From Athripsodes cinereus (lineage: Eukaryota > Arthropoda > Insecta > Trichoptera > Leptoceridae): a stretch of 64,000 bases of DNA. This document shows positions 1 through 11,200 of the stretch, in pieces. Under the pieces are notes generated by a model that saw nothing but the letters and a program-made list of their open reading frames with translations, was not told where the DNA came from and searched no databases. The stretch covers positions 27,104,000-27,167,999 of the forward strand of contig OX388314.1 of NCBI GenBank assembly GCA_947579605.1. The letters are read 5' to 3'. A program made the position numbers and the translations under genes. Each line of letters opens with the position of its first letter. The stretch's first letter is position 1.

Positions 1-535
1 ATAAAATTGCTTGTAATCAGTGTAGGTGTAGTAAAAAATTATTGCATTTGAAATCAAAACCAAAATTTGTCGTAATAAATGAGCATATAGGAGACGTCTT
101 TAGCGTAAAATGACAATTTAGTTGTAAAAACTTGTATGTAACTATTCTAAAAAACCTTTTATAATAAAAGCTCAAATAAATACGCCTGTATCTACAGTTG
201 TTTATTTTGATTATACCATTCTTGGTAACGTTAGAATAAAATCAAACTTAATTTTTTTGTGTATTACTTAAATATTATTATGTACTTAAAATAATATTAT
301 TGTGAATTTTTTATACAATACTTTTTTATTCATTTTCTTGTTTCTTGAACACTGTTCTCAATGATATTCTAAAGGTAAAAATAGAAGAAAAAAACATAAA
401 AGTTTATTAACTCGTGACAATTCATAATTTGAATCATCCAAAAATGATATGATTCAATTTCATCACAGGATAATCTAGAATTTTGGTCCTAGCCAGATGT
501 ATAACAAAACACAACACAATGCATCCCAATCATAG
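1..535. other. A+T-rich sequence, no gene recognised
   Basis: No coding pattern or repeat boundary could be supported. Polyadenylation-like AATAAA strings near 160-185 could mark the 3' end of a plus-strand gene lying to the left, but nothing else supports that. Confidence 0.4.
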
Positions 536-634
536 GTTACGTGGAATCGCCTACCGGTGCCATTGAGAGAAAATCAGACTGTCACCAGCTTTAGAAGCAA
601 ATTGAAAACTGCACTCTTCACCGGCGCCCTTTAG
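536..634 (+). mobile_element. L2/CR1-type LINE fragment, C-terminal end of ORF2
   Basis: One frame reads a WNRLP-x-LRENQ-x-FRSKLKTALF pattern followed by a stop. This is the typical extreme C-terminus of L2/CR1-type reverse transcriptase ORFs. The same ending occurs at 25292-25594 (+), 26305-26430 (+) and 57641-57918 (-). It is a heavily 5'-truncated dead copy; the following 700 bp look non-coding. Confidence 0.6.
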
Positions 635-1196
635 ACGGTCTAGGGACTGTTAAACGGCTACAAAACAAAATCATCCAGAGTCATCATCATCCCACTAGTG
701 AGTAGTGGACAACAAAAAAATCAGAATGAATAGCATAACTCATCGCTGAATTGCAATTTTTTTGTGTCTATGAAGTACAACTACAAAAAATGTTATTCCG
801 AAGACTTAAAATAATGTAGTGCCTACCAATAAAGATTTTTTTGCTAAAAAAAAGTATGAATGCACAACGGGCAGGTTAATTTGTTTTATAATATCTTACC
901 TAGGTTTTTCTTTGTTTATGATCAAGAAAAGAAGAATACACTTTATCTTGATTTACCTACTCACAATTGAACGAATATAACTCGACAAAAATATTATTAT
1001 GTACAATTGGAATATTAATACCTACATAATTTAAATATAATAATTATTGAATATACCCCTAACTTCCCATCAATATAATTATTTAAAGCTATCAACTAAT
1101 AAACAACATTTCGAGAATGCCATTTATTTAATTTCCCGATTTCAGGAATGACATGTGAAATACATTCCTGGCGTATTTTAGCGACAGATATCAGAA

Positions 1197-1766
1197 TCCA
1201 TTATTCCACTTACATTGTAATGTGGTGTTCTCACTTTGGCGAATATCGCCAGGCACCAAAATATCGCCAGCCATTTGAACCGTGTGAACAAAATGACAGC
1301 TAGTCTGAAACGATAAAAACCAGTAGAAACGATATCGTCTCGAGTTGACCACCTTCCAACATTTTCGGACGATTGAACGATTCGCGCATGCGCAGATGTG
1401 CGCGGCGTTCATATCTATGGTAAAAACTTCATAACCTATAAATTTCATAAATGTTTTCCGCTTCGTGACAGCTGTTATCTTTGTTGTTGGTTTGTGGCGT
1501 TTGTTTCCTTAATTAAAAGGCGCCTTATAACCTCTACTATAACATTTTCGACTTAAAAATAAACACTTCGCGATCTCCATCTCGACGCCATTTTGAAAAC
1601 AGTGTCAAAATCAAAACGCATCTGGCAGATCGTTTCTATAGCGGTGGACCTGTGTGAACAGGTGTGACGATTAATGGGCGTACGGCGAATTTTGTTTTTT
1701 CGCCTGGCGTTATATTTTGAAATTCGGCTGGCGATATTCGCCAAATGTGAACACCCCATAATGGAA
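1197..1766. mobile_element. TIR element (non-autonomous DNA transposon)
   Basis: Imperfect terminal inverted repeats bound the segment. The left end around 1221 and the right end around 1757 both read GGTGTTC-ACxTTTGGCGAATATCGCCAG when oriented inward. Short A+T-rich stretches containing CCATTAT lie outside each arm. The interior holds only short open frames without recognisable domains. The target duplication could not be settled, so the superfamily is not assigned. Confidence 0.55.
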
Positions 1767-2640
1767 GAATAGCACATCCGTAAATACAAATGATAACAAT
1801 GTTAATGTTATATAAAATTAAAAAAGAACACTCAACAAACTTATCATCTAACGGCAATGTCCACCGTACAACTTTCCTATTCTATTCTTCTCAAGGCCAT
1901 CCACTCGTTTGCGAGTGATAGATAGAAATATGAAAACAAATTGCTGTTCAGAATATTTTTTTGCGCTTCCCTCCATGCCAAGTTAGTAGTGATGTAATGT
2001 GCTTCGACGATAGCTACGGCCGGCGTAGCTTATAGCAAGTAGGTAGTAGGTAATTGCTGCGGCTACCCAGTAAAGATGCTACGGTACTACCTTCCGCTAT
2101 GCCTAATCATTTACCTCGTTGCCCCATATCAGGGGCGCTTGATGTCTTCTAAAACGGACACGAAATACATTGACGTAACTACACATTTTTTAATATTCAA
2201 GTCAAACTTGTTTACTTACTACATACATATGCAGCTATTCCCGTCCGTTATTGATCATAAGCCTCCACCATATTTATTTTTACAGGCATCTTTGCCCTGG
2301 GTTTTTGAGTCACCAGCAATTCTTCGAATATCATCAGCCATTGTATAGGAAGTCTTTTTCTCAGATAAAAATCTTCACGAGGTTTCCACTTCACCACTAT
2401 TTATCCACACATTCAAACCAAAACTGTCCTCACGGGCGGGCCAGCCGGCCAAAATCGTGGGAATCTTCTCTGGATCTATCACAGCCGTCCCGTAAATCCC
2501 GTAATGTAGGAATTCAAAACATGGTCACGAAAATCCAGTATCTATATAATATCTATGTATCAATATTTCAGGTCCGCTACGTGTTTCTTTTCTGGACCCT
2601 CTAGTGTTGGCCTCTTGTATCGAATTGAGAAATGATTCAA
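1767..2640. other. Intergenic, no feature recognised
   Basis: Open frames of 90 and 117 residues lie here, but they overlap in different frames, have low-complexity composition and match no family I recognise. Treated as chance frames. Confidence 0.4.
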
Positions 2641-2644
2641 AACA

Positions 2645-2912
2645 ATATAATTTCGTAGTAAACAGAAAAAGTGTTCCAATGTTTACGAATCGGCTTAGGC
2701 TGGTTTAAGTGCACTTCACCCATGGTACCTGAACCACTAGATGACGGCAGAGAACGACAATGTATTCCTATTTACAGCGTTGCTTTGACCAGTCGTCTAT
2801 AAAATAAATTGGTCAACCTACTGCAGTACAAGTAAACTGTACCTACTTAAACTAGCCTAGACCGATTGGAAAGTATTCGGAACACCTTTTCTGTTTTCTA
2901 CTAAATAGAATT
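2645..2912. mobile_element. MITE with about 65-bp terminal inverted repeats
   Basis: The left arm (about 2648-2712) and the inverted right arm (about 2846-2912) share GTAGTAAACAGAAAAAGTGTTCC, then AATCGG-C-TAGGCT-GTTTAAGT, with scattered substitutions. The centre is short and non-coding. The arms are diverged, so this is an old copy. No convincing target duplication was found. Confidence 0.65.
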
Positions 2913-3298
2913 TGCACAATCTGTTGATTGTGCGGATGAGGTGTCTGTTGAGTAATATTCTTCATAATATTCTTCATAATAATCTTCACTCACGCAGGTG
3001 TGACCACGTTTAATAATATAATTTTGTTATGCCACTGAGACGCTTGTTAGTCGATGTAACGACCTGAAAAATCGGAAGAGATCGGGACTAAGTGAGAAGA
3101 TTTACCACACCACTGTGCCATACTACCTACAATAATGTTCCACTGTGCCTCCCATCCCTCTCTTTCACCTACATCACAATAACACTTTTAACAAAAAAAT
3201 CTCTACACCCTGAAACACTCCTCTCATATAACAGTGAAGAAACTACCTCTCCCACTAGAAGTTATTTTTTTTATGTATCTGGGTTTTTGTTATAAACC

Positions 3299-3457
3299 CA
3301 GTGGCGGATTCAGAAAAAAACTCAAGGATGGGGCGCAAAAATTTTACACATTATGCAAGACAATACCATTCTATCTAAACTGATTATACCCATATAGAAG
3401 ACATCGTCAATATTCAATAGACCCCGCACCCGCGCCCCCCATCTGTATCCGCCACTG
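3299..3457. mobile_element. hAT-type MITE (159 bp) with 8-bp target duplication
   Basis: Ends read CAGTGGCGGATTCAG on the left and, inverted, CAGTGGCGGATACAG on the right. The flanks are TATAAACC and TATAAACT, an 8-bp duplication with one change. Ends of the CAGNG form plus an 8-bp duplication are the hAT signature. No coding capacity. Confidence 0.8.
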
Positions 3458-3484
3458 TATAAACTCAAATACATACAATCTCAT

Positions 3485-3595
3485 ACACCTTTTACAGTAA
3501 GCTAAAAGCTTGTGTAGTGAAAAGGGAGTTTCCCGGTACCTGGGATCAAACCGCGAACCTCTACCCCCAGACAACCGACGAACTCGTTATTTTAT
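3485..3595 (-). mobile_element. tRNA-derived SINE fragment
   Basis: Read on the minus strand, a degenerate box B (GGTTTGATCCCAGGTACCGG) is followed by AAACTCCCTTTTCAC-ACA-AAGCTTTTAGC. The same arrangement is found at 26680-26800 (-), 35735-35890 (+) and 37618-37850 (+), which defines a dispersed SINE family. Confidence 0.6.
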
Positions 3596-3599
3596 AGAG

Positions 3600-4425
3600 A
3601 TTGATCTTTTAAATACATTGATTAACTCTTTTCAATACATTCCTTGAAGTTGATTATTGTAGAGGCAATAAAATGTGGAAGGTTTTCCAGTCCACACTAA
3701 AACTAAGCACCATTTCCAGGAGTCAGAATTCTGACTTGCAGAACAATTAGTAGTATTGCTTGAAAGCTGAATCCTTAAAATTGAAGGTCGAGAATGTAGA
3801 AGTTCCAATTTAATCCTCCCTTAGAGGACCCCCTTTAAGAAAAAAAAAAAAATAATGAATCCTCTGTTCCGAAGCATGAACTATCACCTCTCAACTGTAA
3901 TTTACGCAAATAATTGTCAAATGAATTAAGAATGATGTTTTAATCCAAAAAAATCTTCAAGTCTGAGATAAAAAACAACTCATAATAATTATTCCCACAT
4001 GGGAAACTGATTTTGTCTACTTTGATATAATATAAAGATAAGAAAAAGCCATGGGAAATTACATAACAAAACAAACTAATAATTTTTTAAATATTTTATT
4101 TCATTAATTCTAAATATCACAATTAAACATAAAAATAGGTACAAATTAACACAACCCTAAAAACTAAGGGAAAAACTAAATTCATAATGCTGATACTCCT
4201 CAATACAACCACACATAATATTTATCTGCACAAAATAATGTAAGCACAAAGGCTTTAAGGATCAATTGTTAAATTTACTGACAAAAAAAGGAAAACTCTT
4301 TAAACTCGTTATTTTAATTGTACAGCAGAATAGTCAAAACTCAAGGAATAAAAATACAACACAGATTAATAGCAAAGATGACCTAAATAACTTTCATAAT
4401 TTTGTCACATAGTCATGGTACAGAT
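3600..4425. other. Intergenic or extended 3' UTR of SF3B3
   Basis: A+T-rich with no gene. On the minus strand an AATAAA-containing string near 4096-4110 could be a distal polyadenylation signal for SF3B3. If it is used, the hAT element at 4426-4904 would be transcribed within the 3' UTR. This is inference only. Confidence 0.3.
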
Positions 4426-4904
4426 CAGGGATGTTGCGGATGTCGATTTTCACACATCCGCGGATGTGAATGCGGATGCGGATGCGGATTTTTGAAGGCT
4501 CACATCCGCGGATGCGGATGTTTAAGATGTTATAGCAAAAAAAAGGAGGAACTATCTTAATTGGTAGGCCCCACTGTCAAATATGCGACGAAATTGCTGC
4601 TACAATAATATTATGGATTTTTTGGCGAAATATTTTTTTTCTTTTGTTATTTGCAAAAATAAAATAAATCCAGCAAAAATAAAAACGTGTCGGATCTTGT
4701 CACCAATTTTTTATTTCCCATTGGTTAATGTCAAGTGCGAACGGCACGCATCATTCGCCGGCCCCACCCCATTTCTTTGTCGCAAATTGTCTTACATCCG
4801 CATCCGCATGAACATCCGCATCGATTATTGCGGATGCGGATGCAGATGTCCAAATATATGCGGAAGCTCCGCATTTGCGGATGCAGATATTCGCAACATC
4901 CCTG
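4426..4904. mobile_element. hAT-type MITE rich in GCGGAT hexamers
   Basis: Ends read CAGGGATGTTGCGGAT (left) and, inverted, CAGGGATGTTGCGAATAT (right). The element is flanked by a perfect 8-bp target duplication GTACAGAT (4418-4425 and 4905-4912). Both subterminal regions are built of many GCGGAT/ATCCGC hexamers in both orientations. The overlapping short open frames are translations of these hexamers and not genes. Confidence 0.88.
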
Positions 4905-5233
4905 GTACAGATAACTATATTGACCATTATTATAGAACATGAATCTGCACAATTTGCAGACCCTGGAAAATGCATAGGTATTTAAGATGAAGTTAAAACC
5001 CCATTTATGAGATTTTAAGATTCCTAAATGGATCCTCGTGATTGTTTGAGCATTTTAAAATAAGCTATTATTATTTTTATTTCAATGACCCATCAAATCA
5101 AATTTGGTTTAGAAGTCTCACTTGACCAAATGGTGTAGAAGTCAGATAAAGATTTAATTTCGAAATTAAAAAAAATCACACGTAAAATTACTTTGTACAA
5201 TGACAGTTTATATAATTTGAGACCCAATATTGC

Positions 5234-8200
5234 TTAGAAAGCGTATCTAGTTCTGATGTCTTCCAATTTCTTTGAGACTTCCGCAGGCGTTCTCTCCAAA
5301 TCACCCGCTATTGACTTCTGTTTGCCCAGATCCAAAGTGTTGAACTGCTCACAGAGGTCACCATCTATCACATTCTGTGAACAAATAAATACAGCAATTA
5401 CAATCACACCCAAAATTACTGTAAAATTACGCAAATAAAATATTGTACAGATAGAAATGTGACTTTCTGAACTAAGACACTTCACAAAGAATAATGTAAA
5501 GTATCAACTCTCTCGAAAAGCCAAACCACAATCCTCCAGAATATCCTGACAGATCAGAACGACCTGAAGGGATAAGAAGGCACGTGTGGCATTGCTCTAC
5601 CACAAGTTTAACGCTAACACAATCAGTGAACGAAAGTGTTCGCTGACTACCTTGTGGATGGAGAACAGAAAGAAAGAAAATGAAAAACTGAAAATATCAA
5701 GTTGAAAATATGCAGTGGGTGAATTTCCATGGAGTGTCTGGGATAGAATACAAGTTTCCTACCATTTTCTTCATGTTTTAAAGAGTATTCTGTAAAAGGT
5801 GCATATTTGTGACATCACATCATAAATGTGTTACACCATCTATCCTGAATGCCTTGTTTTTCTTGCACAAAAAGAATGATCAGTATTTATATTGTATATT
5901 CATCACAAACAGTCTACTGGGTGATGACAATAAATTTAGAGATGAATGCAGTAAATATGATGGTACAAACCTTAACAGGGAAATAGTAACTCCTAAATGA
6001 CAGGTGATCCCTCCCACAAAGTGGTGGATTCTCACTTCTCATGTGCATCTCTAGATGTTGGAAGAAGTCGTGATCTTCTCTGGATGTGAAGGGGACCAGT
6101 ACTCCCAGGGCACCACTGAGTGTGGAGTACAGCAGAGCCTCAGAACCTCCCGGAATTAATGTGGCCTTCTGCAGCCATGTTGCAGTCTCTCCAATGTGGA
6201 ATACACAAGTCGTCTCAGTCTTTTGTGAAGCCCCATTCAATAAACCTGAGAGAGAAACATCATGAACCTATCAATTGGATGTTTTACTTACATTCTAAGA
6301 TGTATGGAATATAATTTAACTTCAGAAAATTATATAATCATGATATATCATTAGTCTAGCATGTAAATTGTTAAATCATCATGTACATAAATTACACTTT
6401 ACAAATCCACTTTGTCAGATAAAATATTGTTTCTCATACCTCTGTCCCATAGAGCCTTGTTCCCTGTAGGATCTTCATCCACATCATCCGATACTGACTG
6501 AGGTAGCCGAAGCACAGCTATGTTGCCAAACTTATCTGCGCTTGCCACCGTGTCATAATCCAAGACACAGGAATTGGTCACCCATCTAAAAATAAATACA
6601 ACCAATTATTTCAGGCAATTGTATCACTTTTATTATAAAATCTGAGGAGAAAGTATGTCTCCATTGCTGAATGTATGTTGATACACTTGGCAATAATGAC
6701 CCATAATAAATGAGAAATGGTTCTGGCTGAATCATGCCCAAAAATGTTGCATGATAGTTAGCTCAAAAAATTATTGTTTTCTTATCACAAGGCTTCTTAC
6801 AATCTGAACTACATTCACAATGCAAAACTCAGAGCACTAAGAATATAGTGCGAAGAGGTGACTCGATTGATGTAGAATTGTTCTAAGCGCAGGAGACAGG
6901 TTTCTCCAAAGAGCATTATAAGAACCAAAATATATGTGACTTGTAATAATTACCTTGGATTGGTGTCATCTGCAAATATGATGAGTTGATTCTCTCTCTT
7001 CTTGTATCTGACACACAGCACACTCTCCTGTACATCGGACACATACACTCTCTGCCCTATCGCCTGTACGTCCACTATCATGTTGGGAATGTGTCTGTTC
7101 TCACACTTGCGTAGTAACTTCCGTCTTCCCATATCATACATACGTAACGTCCTGCCAACTCCCGCCAAAACACGACCTGAGAACCAACACAGTGCACCCA
7201 CTGGACCGTCTACCAATGTGCGATGCAAGAATTCCAGGGTTCCATTCGCTTGAATCTGAAAAAATGTACAATTATATAAAATGTGTATATGATGCGGAGA
7301 TATGCAGCTGTTTTGGGTATCAATATTTTGAATTATTTCAATAAAACTGTTTCCCTCACTGGTATCTGAAGCAAGAAACACAGTTCTCAGTCAGTGTAAG
7401 TTAGGGAGCTTCACTCTTCGAGACCTTTAGCACCAATACACCCTTTATATAATGTATCAGTGACTCTAGGCTCGCCCATGGCATAATGAACAATAATAGT
7501 TACAACATTACCTTATAGACATCCAGAAATCCTTGTGCACATGATCTGGGTGAGAGGTGCATGTTGATGTGACCTCCAACCACAATGTGAGGCTGCTGAG
7601 ATCCGATCCATTTAGCAAGACAGAGAGCAGACACGCCTTCATTCTGTGCCATGGGGATCTTCTGAAGTGTGGTGCCAGCACCTACGTCTACAACGCGCAC
7701 TTGAGATGCCCACATACCTAAAATGAAATTAAATAATTTGATGATATTGACAATATTGTGAATATGTGACAATTTTGTGTGTGTAGTTTGAAAGAGAATG
7801 TTTCCCAGAGTGTTAACCGAAATAAGAATACATCTCAATCAGTATAAATTAGGGATGAGTTTATTCTGTGAGACCTTTAGCACCAATACACCCTTAGTAT
7901 AATGTATCAGTGACTCTAGGCTCACCCACAGGACCAACGCTGATAACAAGACCTGAACATCAGCTCGTCAATTTTTTACTGACAGCTAAAAAGTGGTTAA
8001 CATTCAATTTATTCCCCATAAAAGTTAAAGATTTGACTGACTCTTTGGAAAATCACTACGAGGCGCATCCACACAAAGTTGACTGTAACTGACTTGTTGT
8101 ATTTTGGGTCATATTTTTTTGATTGAACAAAGAATGATGTTTAATTTGATTAACCATATCCAGTTTTATAGATAAAATAATTATGATATAACACTTTATT

Positions 8201-11200
8201 GTGAAGAGAAAGGAACTTTTAACATTTAACTACCAATCTAACAGATTGTTATAACTTAAACAGGAAAAAATAGGAAATAATTAAATATGATAAATATGTT
8301 TAAAATGGTATGCAACCAACCTGTTCCAGCTTTGGGTGATGAGAATATGTTCTCAGGCAGTACATCCTGAAGGAAGGCATCTGCCATCTCTCCAGCCAGA
8401 GCCTGTTCTTCTGCACTGCTACCAGCCGCCTCTCTCATCTCCTGTGCCATCTGCAATCTGAAATAAGGAGGCAATATGATAAGACTTCATAGTGTAACAT
8501 TCCAATATTACAGAAATATTAAGCAAAGATCAGTACTGCAGGTGGATCACCATGGTGAATCAGGTTTTGTGTCATTTTGTCATCATGAAAAGACTACACA
8601 TTACTCGGAAATAAAATCTATAAAAGCTAGACTTTCGGAAAAAATTGACAGAAAGATGTTATAATCCTCGTGCCCTTTCTGGCGATAAATTCATCAATAT
8701 TGAATATGTTCTCAATAACATAATGTTCTTTAATAGACATAGTTAAAATAATGTAAATTTTTAGGATGATTTAATTAGAATTAAAAAAAAATATATTAAT
8801 TAATAGCAATGGCTCAAAATCCCTTTTAATGGTTATTTCATGCTAATAAACATGAGAAACGTTGAATGTATCTTAGAAACATCAAAAAAAAATTGAACAG
8901 GCTCCAACTGATAAAAATAAATTAATGTTTTTGATTTTTCCCTTACCTCCTCTGTTTTTTGGTTTCCTCCGTGTAAGCATTGTGATCAGTCTCCCCGACT
9001 ATGACATGGTTAGTGTCCGGATTAATCACAAACCTCCTGGGTGTGTAGTCCAGGGGGATTGATATCTGATTGAAAACAGCTCCTAACTTCTCCAATGCCA
9101 AAATCCTGAGAGTGTTTGTTGAGATAGCGACAATACCTTCTGTACACTGTTCTGTAAAATTTAAAAAATGATAACTAAACACTTTTTGCAGTGGGTCAAG
9201 GGATGACAAATAAAATATTGTTTGGTTTATAGTTATATTGAGAAATTACAATTCACAAGTGTAGATGGTTTGTACAATGACAGTGGTTTAATTATTATGT
9301 AGCGCGAAGATTGTTCATAAACTTTTCAGTTTGAGCTACTAGGCGGTCACCGCGACGAATACGTTCCTGGGTATCCAATGCAACGCTCTTGGCGGCGGTT
9401 TTCGCAAGTAGGAAGCAATAGGCAGAAAAGCTAGGCGGGATTCCGACCAAAACTCTCTGGTTATTACTTTATGATGCTCGGACTGTTAAAGCCAAATGAA
9501 CACTGCTGTTCTATGAGTGGTGGCGGCCTTATATACAGATTCGGCTGTATGGGGCGGTACCCCCACTCTTCTGAAAAATATCCTTGTGTATCCTTTGGGA
9601 TGAGACATCTAGCGATGATTTTAACAAGGTCGCGCGGTAGGTAACTGTTTTACCGACCTAGATGATAACTGTCATTGAAAAGAGGTTATGTATGGCATTT
9701 GTATGCTACATAACATTTCTTAGAATGATTTATCTTAGAATTCAACAGCTTGATTCCCATATTTTTATAAAGAGCTTTTTTGGGTTAGTTGGAGATGTTC
9801 CAATACCAACCTACTCCACAGCACAGGCATATTGATTACTGTGAAGATGCTAATGCATTAAGAGTCACAACTACAGAGTAATAAAAATAACATGGTTATT
9901 ATGAATTACCTGAACTGAATCCTGCAGCATACTCCAGACACTCATATGAGAGTGGAGTAAGATGGAACCTATTGTGATGATAGTATGAGAGCCAAGTGCG
10001 GGAAGACATGCCCAGTACAGCCTGGTTGCCCTGCATGATGATGCGAAACAGCTTCACTGGACGGGAGCCCAGATATCTGTAAAATAGATTGACAATGTTT
10101 ATCATCAATTAAATCAAATGTCACGGGTGGAGATGTAAGTCAGTCCAATTCAACAATTTATTATAAAGCAGTCTTGAACGAGTGCGTCCATTCTCTACCC
10201 CATTTTGTGGGAAAATTTGCGATGGCACACATATTCTCTTCTATGTTCAAAGACCAACCACTCATTTATGAGTGATCAGCAATGGCATAGATGGCTACAG
10301 AGAGTTTTTCATTGGATCAACAAAATAATTCAATACAAATTACCCTTGTCCTTAAAGAGGAATGTCAAAAAACAGAAGGAGAAATTACCTTGTCCTTGTG
10401 TCAGCCAGGTCTCCTGTCACAGGATCCAAAGTAGTTCTTAGCAGCACGCCGTTAGTAAGGCCTATGTTCAGATGCAGGGCAGGCTTGGAGCCTGTCTCCT
10501 GTGGTTGCTCCACAATACAGAGAGACTCCGCCCCAGCTGGGAGGGCTTGCATGGAGCGGGGGGATAGGCAGTCCTGTGAGAGAAACATCATTATTAGTAT
10601 TTATCACTTAAACAAAATAATATTGAATAATAACATTTTGACTTCAGATATATTTGAATAACGCTTTTTTGGTGTTTGTAATCACTGCATGATTCAGTGG
10701 TGTCCTTTTCTCATCATGTTATGTTGTTGGCAGTTCTATGAAACCTCTTAAGCACATTTGATATATGTAATAATCAAATCAGTAAATGTGACATAAAAAT
10801 ATAAATGATAAAAATAAAGGTTTCATTCCAGAACCAAAAATGATAATAATCATTACAATTATTTTCAACTTACAGATGGATCCAGCGATATAATCCTAAC
10901 AGTATTATCATTCAAGCCAACAGCAAGGAACCAAGCTCTCTGCTCTCCGGGATTCACTGATCCTAGGGCCATGCACGATACTTCCGAAGACAGTTTCTTG
11001 CGTTCTGTATACTCATTTAACTGCCCGCTCTGTGGAAATCAATAAAAGAGATATTAAGACTTTTCTTAGACATGAAAGTATACTATGGAATGAGAAATAT
11101 GATTTTTCGTGTCCCCTGCGGCGGGTAGAAAAGATTATGTGGTGATGAAAAAGAGCCAACTGAGCTTCTAATTCACGATTCATGCAGGGCTTTACTCTTC

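Noticed and set aside
2076..2604. Plus-strand frames of 90 and 117 residues
   Set aside because: Overlapping frames, no recognisable domain, no splice partners in phase.
4583..4975. Overlapping frames of 119, 73 and 74 residues rich in Cys/Arg/Ile/Ala repeats
   Set aside because: They are translations of GCGGAT hexamers within a hAT element.
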